Shown here: positions 41,136 to 50,125 of the stretch, piece by piece | How positions within the stretch are numbered: position 1 is the first letter of the stretch | How the letters are laid out: the number at the start of each line of letters is the position of its first letter | The notes under the pieces: generated by a model | Told to the model about the DNA's origin: nothing | The model's input: only the letters and a program-made list of their open reading frames with translations | Database searches by the model: none | Position numbers and translations under genes: made by a program | Source: Nitrosotalea devaniterrae | Lineage (GTDB): Archaea > Thermoproteota > Nitrososphaeria > Nitrososphaerales > Nitrosopumilaceae | Reading direction: 5' to 3' | Assembly: GCA_900065925.1 (NCBI GenBank) | Contig: LN890280.1 | Span: 426,451 to 490,450 of the forward strand | Length of the DNA: 64,000 bases

Positions 41136-41696
41136 GTGGATAGATTTATGGTTCACCTGAAAAACTCGGGTTATGTTCCAATTGATGCTAAAGCATTACT
41201 TGCAAAAGCTGATCAATTAACTTCTGATATGGATGTTATTGTGCGCGATATGCGGGTCTCAACTCAATATCTAGAGTTTGATGTATCTGTAAAAAAAGAA
41301 GAACTAGATATAGTTGTAAAAAAGTTTGAATCTATTGGATTTCTTTATGATGCAAAACATGTAGTGGAGGAAAAAATTGAAAAAGAAGATGCGCTAAAAA
41401 GAGCAAAACAATACTTTAATGATGAAAGATACTGGGAATGTCACGAAGTTCTTGAGGGTGTTTGGAAAAAAACACATGAGGGAGAAAAAGATCTTGTCCA
41501 AGGAATAATTCTTGTTGCTGCTGCATTGGTTCACTACCAAAAATATGAAAATGACATATGCCTTTCAATCATGAATCGTGCCATGGAAAAATTTTCTAAT
41601 GCCTCTGGGATGTATTATGGGATTGATGTGGACAAGTTTCAAAAAACTGTTGGAATGATGATATCTGCTAAATCTATAAGGGCATTTATGATTTGA
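41136..41696 (+). CDS. DUF309 domain protein
   Basis: A 186-residue protein. The C-terminal half has the DUF309 pattern (YFNDERYWECHEVLEGVWKK, QGIILVAAALVHYQK); the N-terminal ~80 residues form an alpha/beta segment (VIVRDMRVSTQYLEFDVSVK) that looks like an added ferredoxin-fold module. GTG 41136 sits about 26 bp after AATTTAAG. DUF309 has conserved W, E and H residues but no established reaction. Overlaps the convergent phosphoglycerate mutase gene by 11 bp. Confidence 0.85.
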   Translation: MDRFMVHLKNSGYVPIDAKALLAKADQLTSDMDVIVRDMRVSTQYLEFDVSVKKEELDIVVKKFESIGFLYDAKHVVEEKIEKEDALKRAKQYFNDERYWECHEVLEGVWKKTHEGEKDLVQGIILVAAALVHYQKYENDICLSIMNRAMEKFSNASGMYYGIDVDKFQKTVGMMISAKSIRAFMI

Positions 41697-42966
41697 TCAT
41701 GTTCACTGAAGTTTTGATAACGTCTGCTCCCATGAGGAGACCGATTTTACCTTTCTTTGCTTGATCTTCAGTGAATCTTGTAGTTCCATCTTTTTTGACA
41801 AAGTCTCCTGAAACTAGAATTGGAACTGGATCGTCGCTATGACTTTTGTTTATGCAAGGTGTGGAGTGATCTCCTGATATGACAACTGCCACTTTTGATG
41901 TATCTATATTGTCAAGTAATGTTCCAAAGAATCGCTGGTCTATCTCTTCTATATTTTGCATCTTGCCAATTGCATCTCCATCGTGACCAAATTCGTCTGG
42001 TCCCTTGATATGGACATAAATTGCATTCTGCGTCTCCATGGCCTTTGCTGCTACACGTGCTTTTTCTTCATAGTCTGTAAGTCCTCCTGCACTAAAAGAC
42101 TTCATCTTCAAAACATTTGCAATTCCTATTTCTACTGGCATGTCAACTATACATGAAAACTGCATTTGGTGTAAGTTGTTTATTGGAACAACATCTGGAA
42201 ATTTATTTCCTGCATCGCGTAGTAAAATGGAATTTAACATCTTCTTTCCTTGGTCTTTTCTATTCTTATTGACTTGACTGTCTTTCATAATTTGAAGCGA
42301 TTTATCCGTAAACTCGTTTACAAATGACGCAGAAAGCTTGGCACCATCTGATTCGTTTAGTGGTAATGATTTTTCTATGCTCATGTAATCACCAACTGCC
42401 TTGGCAACTCCCATGCCATCTATTCTTGCATATGCAGGATCAGTATTGCTGATATCGGGTGTTAGAAATGTACCATCACATCTTATTCTTACAATTACTC
42501 TATGTCCAATTGTTGGGGCTACAACAACTGATGCTTTTGGATCTGAAAACTTGAGTTTTTCTTCTATTTCCCGAGCAATTGCAAGTGCGTCTTCTTTTTC
42601 AATTTTTCTTCCAGCTCTTCGGTCTGTGATTATTCTCTCGTCGTTCACTGTAGCAAAGTTTCCTCGTAGAGCAAGGTCGCCATTTTTGAAATCAATTCCT
42701 ACTCCAATTGCTTCGATTACTCCTCTTCCAACATACTGTGTATTTTCAAATCTATAACCTAGCATGTTGAAGACCGCAATGTCTGATTGAGGCGCTATAC
42801 CTTTGCCAACTGAAATAACCTCTCCTATGGCTCCATTTCTTGCAAGTCTGTCAAGATTGGGAGTTTTTGCATAACTTAGTGGTGTTGCTCCTTTTAGATC
42901 TGGATGGGGCAAATCCCCTATGCCATCAAGAAGAACATACACCATGTGAATATCAGAATTATTCAT
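41686..42966 (-). CDS. apgM: 2,3-BPG-independent phosphoglycerate mutase (archaeal ApgM)
   Basis: A 426-residue alkaline-phosphatase-superfamily mutase interconverting 2- and 3-phosphoglycerate. Motifs: VYVLLDGIGDLPHPDLKGAT with the metal aspartate, HIKGPDEFGHDGD and ISGDHSTPCINKSHSDDPVP. Length matches the archaeal class. ATG 42966 lies about 28 bp after GATATAAAAAAC. Confidence 0.95.
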   Translation of the reverse strand: MNNSDIHMVYVLLDGIGDLPHPDLKGATPLSYAKTPNLDRLARNGAIGEVISVGKGIAPQSDIAVFNMLGYRFENTQYVGRGVIEAIGVGIDFKNGDLALRGNFATVNDERIITDRRAGRKIEKEDALAIAREIEEKLKFSDPKASVVVAPTIGHRVIVRIRCDGTFLTPDISNTDPAYARIDGMGVAKAVGDYMSIEKSLPLNESDGAKLSASFVNEFTDKSLQIMKDSQVNKNRKDQGKKMLNSILLRDAGNKFPDVVPINNLHQMQFSCIVDMPVEIGIANVLKMKSFSAGGLTDYEEKARVAAKAMETQNAIYVHIKGPDEFGHDGDAIGKMQNIEEIDQRFFGTLLDNIDTSKVAVVISGDHSTPCINKSHSDDPVPILVSGDFVKKDGTTRFTEDQAKKGKIGLLMGADVIKTSVNMIKS

Positions 42967-43112
42967 TATCTAATCTACAACTGTTCGTTTTTTATATCAC
43001 ACATAAACCTTGATTTTTCAAGCGATCTAAATTCTGAAATTATTTATTAATGATATTTCTTTTAACGAATTTTTCTAAAATGATATTTGAATTTTCTTGT
43101 AATAAAAGAAAA

Positions 43113-43547
43113 TTAGGAAGATGATATGGATGATATTTTTATCTTGAAATTCAGTCTCTTTCCAGCGAGAGGATGGTTCAAGTCCACTGATACAATTTCT
43201 CCTTGCACTTCGGTTATTGTCGCAGGTACTTTTTCTCCAGTGGGAAGCCCCGCCTCAAATAATAATCCGGGAACAAGCTCTGCATCCTGAGGGAATGCCT
43301 CTCTTGGTACCTTTTGAACTAAAGTTGGATCGTGTTCTCCATATGCATCAGCTGGTGGAATACTGAATTGTTTTTCTTCACTTTCATTCATTCCGAGTAC
43401 TGCGTCGTCAAATCCTTTTATTACTTGACCTCCGCCCACCTCGAATTCTAGTGGATTTCCATGTTCGGCTGAACTGTCAAACACTGTTCCATCATCTAAA
43501 GTTCCTGTATATTCTAGCTTGACCTTATCGCCAGTCTTTATGGTCAA
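43113..43547 (-). CDS. FKBP-type peptidyl-prolyl isomerase
   Basis: A 144-residue SlyD-like isomerase: KVKLEYTGTLDDGTVFDSS, GQVIKGFDDAVLGMNESEEK, YGEHDPTLVQKVP and the insert-in-flap chaperone domain, then HPLAGKRLNFKIKI. Start is TTG 43547 with GGAG about 10 bp before it, one of few clear ribosome-binding sites here. It speeds proline isomerisation and prevents aggregation. Confidence 0.93.
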   Translation of the reverse strand: MTIKTGDKVKLEYTGTLDDGTVFDSSAEHGNPLEFEVGGGQVIKGFDDAVLGMNESEEKQFSIPPADAYGEHDPTLVQKVPREAFPQDAELVPGLLFEAGLPTGEKVPATITEVQGEIVSVDLNHPLAGKRLNFKIKISSISSS

Positions 43548-43666
43548 TACTGAATTCTCCTTTTTTGTATGTAAAAACTTACCATCTGATGCTTTTCTGA
43601 CTTCATACTTTTCTCATGTATCTATACTAAAAAAATTCTTTGGTGGATTTTTTAATAAAATTTGGA

Positions 43667-44221
43667 CTAGTCTTGTGGAGGATATTGTTTTGTGAATTCG
43701 TCTGCAAATCGTTCATAGTCTTCTCGGGTCTTGCCTAATTCCTTGAGCTTTGTGTCTTCTACATCTTGGAGACTCTTGTTGACTTGTTCTACGTCATTTC
43801 TAAGAGCCATCTCTGCCATTTCAAATAATCTGTTATTTTCCTTCCACAAATGCTGTACAACATGATTGATGTATTCTTGCATGTCAACTATCAATTGGGT
43901 AGCATCGCCATTTTTCAAGTATGTTTTTGAAGATGTTTCCATTCTTGTTGCTATCTTTCGTGTAACTTCATGTTCCATTAACATGACTGCAATTGGCCCT
44001 GAGTTTCTTGGCATCCCCTTCTTTTCAAGCTCCGGAAAGAGAGAGTTTTCTTCTTTTCCATGATGACAAACATCTGTGAAATTCATTGAAAAGTCAATTA
44101 CTTGGTTTAGTATTGGTTCTGGTATGGTCTTTCCCGATTTAAGTAATGGAATGGTAGACCACATTGATTTTAGTACTTTTTCAATTAAAGCATGATCTCG
44201 TTTTAATGATGCTGTTGACAT
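43667..44221 (-). CDS. Hemerythrin HHE-domain protein
   Basis: A 184-residue four-helix bundle with a di-iron-type set of residues: RDHALIEKVL, CHHGKEENSLFPELE, EHEVTRKIA and HVVQHLWKENNRLF. HHE proteins bind oxygen, nitric oxide or iron or repair iron centres. ATG 44221 is chosen; the frame upstream to 44299 encodes a lysine/isoleucine-rich stretch and crosses a TATA-like AAACTTAAATT. Divergent from galT. Confidence 0.88.
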   Translation of the reverse strand: MSTASLKRDHALIEKVLKSMWSTIPLLKSGKTIPEPILNQVIDFSMNFTDVCHHGKEENSLFPELEKKGMPRNSGPIAVMLMEHEVTRKIATRMETSSKTYLKNGDATQLIVDMQEYINHVVQHLWKENNRLFEMAEMALRNDVEQVNKSLQDVEDTKLKELGKTREDYERFADEFTKQYPPQD

Positions 44222-44371
44222 GATAATCTCGAAGATCTGAGATTCCAATTTAAGTTTAATTTTTATCAAAATGACCTTCTTAGACTGATTGGATGTCAAA
44301 ATTATGTAGAATTGGTGTTTATTTCCGATCTTTGCAAAGGTTTTAAATTGCTAGATCCAAAATCTAGCAGT

Positions 44372-45388
44372 ATGGGGGACTTGCGTAAGGATTATTCTAT
44401 TGATCGGTTTGTGATCACATCTCCTGAAAATAACTCTGTAGTTGATTCAAAAAAATGCCCGTATTGTCCAGGCAATGAATCTATGACTAATCCATCAACA
44501 CTATCTCTTGTGGCAAAAGATGGAATGTTACAAAGACTTCAAGATACTGAAGATAATTATGTTCAAAATTGGTCCGTTAGAGTATTTGAAAGTAAAAACC
44601 CAATTGTTACTACCACATCTGAAAACTCTTACAGTGATAGACCGCTTTACAGTGAACCTGCATATGGATATCATTATGTTGTGGTTGCCTCAGAAAAACA
44701 CAAAGATTCTCTTGCAAGCATATCGACAGAGCAATGGTCCAACGTACTTGTAGTGATACAAGACAGACTTAGGTGGTTGTACACACAACGTGGTGTTACA
44801 TATGTTTCAATATATGTAGACCACGGAAAAGAAGCAGGTGGTTCAACAACTCATGCACATCTGAACATTGTAACATTTTCAACAATTCCTCCTGTAATAG
44901 AACAAGAAGCAGAGGCTGCACATAAAATACTCAATGAAAAAGGAATATGTCCAATGTGCCAAACTGTTGGTACTGAGACAGGCGGACCAAGGCAAATACT
45001 TCAGACTGAAGGCTTTCTTGCTTTTTGTCCTTGGGCTCCATCACATCCATATGAATTTTGGATTTATCCAAAAAAACACATAACAAGTTTTTCTAAAATA
45101 ACTCAAAAAGAGATTAATGATCTGTCGCTTATTTTGCGTGCTACATTGGGTGGACTTGCAAATACAATGAAAAACTTGTCATATAATATGGTCTTCCATC
45201 TTTCACCTGAAAAAAAGAACAATAGGCAAATTCATTGGCACATTGAAGTATATCCTCAGGCTGATCCTTGGTCTGGACTTGAAAGAGGGTATGGGGTATT
45301 TCTTAACAAAGTAACTCCTGAAAAAGCTGCAGAAGAGCTTGGCTCTGCTTGCAGAAAAGAACTCGCAAATCTTGTTGGAATAGTTTAG
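44372..45388 (+). CDS. galT: Galactose-1-phosphate uridylyltransferase (GalT-like)
   Basis: A 338-residue HIT-superfamily enzyme: GDLRKDYSIDRFVI, zinc-site CPYCPGNE, a second CPMC pair, the HDHGKEAGGSTTHAH-like segment (DHGKEAGGSTTHAHLNI) and the terminal IHWHIEVYPQ. The active-site motif normally reads HPH; here the uridylylated position must be checked within THAHL. It would transfer UMP between UDP-sugars and sugar 1-phosphates. ATG 44372 is the natural start; the upstream frame lacks family similarity. Confidence 0.85.
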   Translation: MGDLRKDYSIDRFVITSPENNSVVDSKKCPYCPGNESMTNPSTLSLVAKDGMLQRLQDTEDNYVQNWSVRVFESKNPIVTTTSENSYSDRPLYSEPAYGYHYVVVASEKHKDSLASISTEQWSNVLVVIQDRLRWLYTQRGVTYVSIYVDHGKEAGGSTTHAHLNIVTFSTIPPVIEQEAEAAHKILNEKGICPMCQTVGTETGGPRQILQTEGFLAFCPWAPSHPYEFWIYPKKHITSFSKITQKEINDLSLILRATLGGLANTMKNLSYNMVFHLSPEKKNNRQIHWHIEVYPQADPWSGLERGYGVFLNKVTPEKAAEELGSACRKELANLVGIV

Positions 45389-45432
45389 AGACAACCATTT
45401 GGTTTATTTATTGAACAAAGAGAAGAATTATT

Positions 45433-45861
45433 GTGGCAATTGAGCGATGGGTGGCTGTTGCAAGTCTTGGCTTGTTTGTAATGTTTGTAGCTCAAATGAT
45501 ATCCATCAGTGTTTACTTGGCACACCCGTCTCATGATATTGATCCTTCTTCTGAAATACGCGAATTCATTTCTATCAGTGTAGCACCTGCACTGGTTTTG
45601 GCAGGATCATCTTTTGTACTAGCACGTAGATATGGCTCCAGACTTGTTGGTTCTCTGCTAATATCTGGAGGATTGGTTACTATTGGTGGAATGCATTATG
45701 TCAGTACACTGATACCAAAAATAGCTCCGGCATATGTTGTACCAGAACTTACTGGTTCGCCAATTGCATTTGCAATAACTTCTATTCCTGTGATTGTGAT
45801 TGGCATACTATTGTTTAGGGTAAAACCTATGCCCAAAAGGGACTATTTTTTTGATAGATGA
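45433..45861 (+). CDS. Four-TM membrane protein of unknown function
   Basis: 142 residues with hydrophobic segments around 7-29, 49-66, 71-93 and 110-127 and a short basic tail (KPMPKRDYFFDR). GTG 45433 lies about 26 bp after TTTATTTATT. No family recognised; charged residues are limited to loops. It overlaps the convergent GNA1-like gene by 19 bp. Confidence 0.75.
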   Translation: MAIERWVAVASLGLFVMFVAQMISISVYLAHPSHDIDPSSEIREFISISVAPALVLAGSSFVLARRYGSRLVGSLLISGGLVTIGGMHYVSTLIPKIAPAYVVPELTGSPIAFAITSIPVIVIGILLFRVKPMPKRDYFFDR

Positions 45862-46289
45862 TCAAATCGCATTGAATTTGAATGTCTCTTGAATCCTATA
45901 TTTTCATAAAAAGGAATCAACTCGTCTGTGCAATCAAGAATTGTTTTATAACATCCTTGTTTTTCAGCATATTTTAAAAGTGCATCAACTATCTTTTTTC
46001 CTATTCCTTTTCCCTGGAACTCTTTTGTTACTACTACATCTTCAATATGTCCCACTTTGCCTCCATCATGGATGAATTTCTGTTCAATCAAAATGCTTGC
46101 TGAACCTATTATTTTTGAATTCTCTTCTGCGACATAGATTACCTGATGTGGGTTTTTTGAGATCTTGTTGAAAATCATACTTGCTTTTTTTGGTTTAATG
46201 TGGCTTGATTTTCTAAGTGAGTCAAGTGAAAGTAAAAAACCATTACTGATGTCTCTTCTTTGTAATTTGCGTATCTTGATGGCCGTCAT
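45843..46289 (-). CDS. gna1: GNA1-type glucosamine-6-phosphate N-acetyltransferase
   Basis: A 148-residue GNAT enzyme strikingly like eukaryotic GNA1: ASILIEQKFIHDGGKVGHIE, DVVVTKEFQGKGIGKKIVDAL (acetyl-CoA pyrophosphate loop), GCYKTILDCTDELIPFYENI and GFKRHSNSMRF. GNA1 makes GlcNAc-6-P in UDP-GlcNAc synthesis. It lies 8 bp after a sugar nucleotidyltransferase gene on the same strand, in keeping with that pathway, though a phosphomutase is not adjacent. Confidence 0.82.
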   Translation of the reverse strand: MTAIKIRKLQRRDISNGFLLSLDSLRKSSHIKPKKASMIFNKISKNPHQVIYVAEENSKIIGSASILIEQKFIHDGGKVGHIEDVVVTKEFQGKGIGKKIVDALLKYAEKQGCYKTILDCTDELIPFYENIGFKRHSNSMRFDHLSKK

Positions 46290-46297
46290 ACTTTGGT

Positions 46298-47008
46298 CTA
46301 AATCCGGCCTAGTCGTGTGATGTAGTGTTGGTAAGCTCTTCTGTATGAAGTCTTGTCTCCAATATCCAGAAAACCTTTCTTTATGTGGTATCCACTTACT
46401 TTATTTTTCTTTGCTATGGCACTGCGTATTACGTCATCCATACCATATGGTTTGTTAGGGGGTATGAACTTGAAAATGCCTGGCTCCATTACATAGCAAC
46501 CTATGTTGATATTTCCTTTAACTTCTGGTTTTTCACGCCATGCCTTTACCCTGTCTGATTTATCAGTCTCTATGAATCCGTATTGTAATTTAGTCTTGTA
46601 TTCAAATAATCCCATGGTTGCAAATGATTTTTTTCTGCGATGATTCTCTATCATACCTTTCAAATTAAAATCAAATATTGAATCTCCATATAGGCAGACA
46701 AAAGTGTCATCAATGAATTCTTCTGCAGTTTTTAGTTGACCTGCTGTGGCAAGAGGTCTATTTGCAACTGCATATTCAATTTTTACCCCAAATCTACTAC
46801 CATCTTCAAAATAATCCTCAATGGTCTTTCTTAGGTAGCTGACGCAAAGTACAAACGAGTCAACTCCTCCTTGTTTGACCCATTCTATGAGGTGCTCTAA
46901 AAGCGGCTTTTCACCTAGTGGCAACATTGCTTTTGGTAGAAATATTGTATATGGCTGAAGTCTTGTACCAAGACCGCCAGCTAAAATGACTGCTTTCACA
47001 TAATTCAT
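46298..47008 (-). CDS. Sugar-phosphate nucleotidyltransferase
   Basis: A 236-residue NTP_transferase domain protein: AVILAGGLGTRLQPYTIFLP with KAMLPLGEKPLLEH, then CLYGDSIFDF (metal-binding aspartate), WREKPEVKGNINIGCYVM and FLDIGDKTSYRRAY. No C-terminal hexapeptide acetyltransferase is present, so it is not a GlmU. The sugar could be glucose, mannose or GlcNAc; the neighbouring GNA1 favours an amino sugar (inference). Confidence 0.88.
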   Translation of the reverse strand: MNYVKAVILAGGLGTRLQPYTIFLPKAMLPLGEKPLLEHLIEWVKQGGVDSFVLCVSYLRKTIEDYFEDGSRFGVKIEYAVANRPLATAGQLKTAEEFIDDTFVCLYGDSIFDFNLKGMIENHRRKKSFATMGLFEYKTKLQYGFIETDKSDRVKAWREKPEVKGNINIGCYVMEPGIFKFIPPNKPYGMDDVIRSAIAKKNKVSGYHIKKGFLDIGDKTSYRRAYQHYITRLGRI

Positions 47009-47046
47009 CCTGGATTTCTGGTATTTATGTTGAGAGATGAAATATA

Positions 47047-48354
47047 CTATCTTAACATCTTCAAAATTTTTCTCAGTGTGTCTTCTGGGTTTTTTCCAAA
47101 AATTAGGATCATGGGTTCTTTTCCAAAATCACCCTTGTGAAATATGACATCTGGAGGTGTCTTTAAACTGGTTATGGCAGTTCTAATGCCCCATGGTACT
47201 GTGCTACCATCTTTCTTTTTGTTCTTTAGTGGTTCTTGTTTCCTATCATATGAAGAAACTTTCAATCCTTCCGAAATTGCTTTCTTTATTGTATTGTTAT
47301 CATACTTCAAATTCACACCAGATCTAATGGAAGGAAACTTTCTTGCCACTTCTAATACTGAGGATGCAACATGTTTTGATCCACCATATCTGAGATTACC
47401 GGCAACAGTTCCAAATTTTCCTGTTCTCACAATTCTTCCTTCTAATCCCATTACATCTTTTAGCGATAATGGATTTAATGTTGAATATACAAAATTTGTC
47501 TGGCATTCTGGAATGTATTTGTCTATGGAATTTATAGAACAAAATTTTGTGATGGCACGCGATAATTGATTTTCAATTTCGTCGCTCTTTGAATGCATAG
47601 TTATTGCAAGTCCGCTCCCAATCCTTGATGCATTTTTGATTGATTTTACTGTGAAAAGGCGTGCAGCGTCTACCGCATCTGGCAATTTTTTTCCTCTTGC
47701 AATGTTTGCGCATAACGAAGCTGAAAATGTACACCCGCCTCCATGGTTTTCAAATTTTAGTCTATCGTGAGAAAACACATGAAATTGCTTACCATGTAAG
47801 AGTATGTCGATGACCTTGGAGCCTGAAAGAAAATGCCCTCCTTTTATTATTACGTTTCTTGCTCCAAGTTTCTGAATTTTTCTTGCGACATTTTTTGCAT
47901 CTTTCAATGATCTAATCTTGGTACCAGAAATCTTTTCGGCCTCTACTATGTTTGGAGTAATTATGTACGAAAGAGGGATGAGACATTTTTTAAAATCTGA
48001 CAAGGCGTTTTCCATCTGAAGAATTCCACCTGTTGTGGATTTGAATATGGGGTCAAGAATTATTGGTTCTTTAATTTTTTCAAGTTCTGAGTGTATTACT
48101 CTGATGGTCTGTTTATCATAAACCATTCCTATCTTTATTGCATCTATGTGAAAATCTTCAAGAATTGATATTATCTGGCTTTTTACAAGTGATGGCCTAA
48201 CAGGTTTTACGTCAAAAAATTTCTTTGTGTTCTGACTTGTAATTGCTGTGATTACGCTTAGACCATATGCTCCAAATGTGCTAAATGTCTTCATGTCTCC
48301 TTGTACGCCTGCTCCCGAGGATGGATCAGAGCCTGCAATGGATAATATGTTCAT
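47047..48354 (-). CDS. thiDN: Bifunctional ThiD-ThiN: HMP(-P) kinase / thiamine-phosphate synthase
   Basis: The 435-residue fusion has a ThiD ribokinase-like domain (IAGSDPSSGAGVQGDMKTF, IILDPIFKSTTGG, GGGCTFSASLCANIARG) over residues 1-250 and a ThiN domain at about 265-435 (NPLSLKDVMGLEGRIVRTGK, VPWGIRTAITSL, DVIFHKGDFGKEPMIL). ThiD phosphorylates HMP-P; archaeal ThiN joins the pyrimidine and thiazole parts. Divergent from thiC across 55 bp. Confidence 0.94.
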   Translation of the reverse strand: MNILSIAGSDPSSGAGVQGDMKTFSTFGAYGLSVITAITSQNTKKFFDVKPVRPSLVKSQIISILEDFHIDAIKIGMVYDKQTIRVIHSELEKIKEPIILDPIFKSTTGGILQMENALSDFKKCLIPLSYIITPNIVEAEKISGTKIRSLKDAKNVARKIQKLGARNVIIKGGHFLSGSKVIDILLHGKQFHVFSHDRLKFENHGGGCTFSASLCANIARGKKLPDAVDAARLFTVKSIKNASRIGSGLAITMHSKSDEIENQLSRAITKFCSINSIDKYIPECQTNFVYSTLNPLSLKDVMGLEGRIVRTGKFGTVAGNLRYGGSKHVASSVLEVARKFPSIRSGVNLKYDNNTIKKAISEGLKVSSYDRKQEPLKNKKKDGSTVPWGIRTAITSLKTPPDVIFHKGDFGKEPMILIFGKNPEDTLRKILKMLR

Positions 48355-48409
48355 GATATTTGGTTTAGAAACTCACGTTTAAATCCAATTACTGGCTAAA
48401 ATTAGTAAA

Positions 48410-49738
48410 TTGAGCACACAGATGAATGCTGCCCGAAGAGGTGTAGCTACAGATGAAATGAAAGCAGTTGCACGTGATGAAGATGTAACATTAGAGTGGC
48501 TTATCCCAAAGATTGCAAACGGTTCTATCATTATACCACATAACAATGCCCGTCTGCAAAAGATTAGGGTAGTTGGAATTGGAAAAGGCATGAAGACAAA
48601 GGTAAATGTGAACATTGGAAATTCCACATTAAACCAAAATCTTGAAGAAGAAGTAAAAAAAGCTGAAGTTGCAATTAGATATCATGCTGATACCATAATG
48701 GATCTCAGCGATGGGGGTGATGTTGGGGTATTTCGAAGAAGGCTACTTGAGGTTGCTCCTATAGCATTTGGAACAGTACCTGTTTATGAGGCGTATAACT
48801 ATGGAGTGGAAAAACACAAAAACCCTCTTGATATTACAGAAGATGATTTTCTTAATGCTTTTGAGCATAATGTAAAAGATGGGGTTGATTATACAACAAT
48901 TCATTCAGGAATTACAAAGGATATTGCAAAACGTATTCTTGCAGTAAAAAGACATGCTGGAATAGTCAGCAAGGGAGGTACTATCACAGCTGCATGGATG
49001 TTAAAGTATGACAAGGAAAATCCATACTATGAACACTTTGACTATCTTATAGAACTTGCAAGAAAATATGATGTCACTTTTAGCTTGGGTGATGCACTAA
49101 GACCAGGATCTATTCTTGATTCTCATGATGAACTCCAAGTGCAGGAAATGATCAACATCTCACGACTTACTAAAATTGCGCATGAAAAAGATGTACAAGT
49201 GATGGTTGAGGGTCCCGGACATGTTCCGCTCAATGAAGTTGCCGCTAATGTACGACTGGCAAAATCACTGATTGGTGAGGTACCATATTATGTACTAGGA
49301 CCTCTGGTGACCGATATTGCTTCAGGACATGATCATATAGCTAGCGCTATTGGTGCTGCGATTTCTGCAAGTGAAGGTGTAGATCTATTATGTTATCTTA
49401 CTCCTGCTGAACATCTTGCATTGCCAACCGCAGAAGAGGTCAAAGCAGGATTAATTGCATATAGAATTGCTGCACATGCAGGAGATCTTGTCAAGCTAAG
49501 AGACAAAGCAATCAAGTGGGATATGGAAATGACTGAAGCAAGAAGAACTCTCAACTGGGAAAAACAAATTGCACTATCAATTGATCCTGAAGAAGCATCT
49601 CGCATACATGCAAGAACTGGACAACTCAAAGGAAATACTGTTCCTTGTACAATGTGTGGAGGTGCTTGCGTCTACATTATGCTTCCACAACAACGATTTG
49701 CTAAAACTGACGTGGAAAAATTACAACAGACTGGCTAA
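48410..49738 (+). CDS. thiC: Phosphomethylpyrimidine synthase ThiC
   Basis: The 442-residue radical SAM enzyme converts aminoimidazole ribotide to HMP-P. Motifs: MDLSDGGDVG, EAYNYGVEKHKNP, HDELQVQEMINIS, MVEGPGHVPLNEV, TDIASGHDHIASAIGAA, and the C-terminal cluster C-x2-C-x4-C in PCTMCGGACVY. TTG 48410 is the start suggested by TTTAAATCC about 27 bp upstream; ATG 48422 is possible. No TPP riboswitch fits in the short divergent region. Confidence 0.96.
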   Translation: MSTQMNAARRGVATDEMKAVARDEDVTLEWLIPKIANGSIIIPHNNARLQKIRVVGIGKGMKTKVNVNIGNSTLNQNLEEEVKKAEVAIRYHADTIMDLSDGGDVGVFRRRLLEVAPIAFGTVPVYEAYNYGVEKHKNPLDITEDDFLNAFEHNVKDGVDYTTIHSGITKDIAKRILAVKRHAGIVSKGGTITAAWMLKYDKENPYYEHFDYLIELARKYDVTFSLGDALRPGSILDSHDELQVQEMINISRLTKIAHEKDVQVMVEGPGHVPLNEVAANVRLAKSLIGEVPYYVLGPLVTDIASGHDHIASAIGAAISASEGVDLLCYLTPAEHLALPTAEEVKAGLIAYRIAAHAGDLVKLRDKAIKWDMEMTEARRTLNWEKQIALSIDPEEASRIHARTGQLKGNTVPCTMCGGACVYIMLPQQRFAKTDVEKLQQTG

Positions 49739-50125
49739 CACTTTCTCAAGACTTGGCACTGTTTGAAATTTTACAAGTTCTGATGGTGATACCCATTGAT
49801 ATTCAGAGTTTTCCCAGTTCAATTTTATCTTAGGATCTTTTACTGAAAACAAAAATGGAAAAATCAACCACTCATGATTCTCATACTGTGGTGAATCTGT
49901 TCTCATTTGTGATGCAGCATGAATCAACGTAATTTGGTTTTCAGTAATACTGGTCTCTTCCTGTATCTCTTTTTTTGCTCTGTATAGGGGATCTTCACTA
50001 CCTTCTATGATTCCGCTTATGCCTGCCCAGAGATCTTTCATTGATCTCACTTTGTTACTTCGTTTTAGAATGAGATACTTGCCATTCTGAGTTAAAAAAG
50101 AAGTTACTATTTTGGTAGATTTCAA
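49721..50125 (-). CDS. NUDIX hydrolase
   Basis: 134 residues with the NUDIX box GIIEGSEDPLYRAKKEIQEE (the usual REUXEE is KEIQEE) and MutT-like surrounding strands. Substrate unknown; the family hydrolyses nucleoside diphosphate-linked compounds. Start is immediately (0 bp) after the tyrA stop, so it ends the aromatic operon transcript. The 3' end overlaps thiC by 18 bp. Confidence 0.88.
   Translation of the reverse strand: MKSTKIVTSFLTQNGKYLILKRSNKVRSMKDLWAGISGIIEGSEDPLYRAKKEIQEETSITENQITLIHAASQMRTDSPQYENHEWLIFPFLFSVKDPKIKLNWENSEYQWVSPSELVKFQTVPSLEKVLASLL

Noticed and set aside
48355-48409. Possible TPP riboswitch between thiDN and thiC
   Set aside because: The divergent gap is only 55 bp, has no conserved THI-box sequences and carries a TATA box placed for a leaderless thiC.
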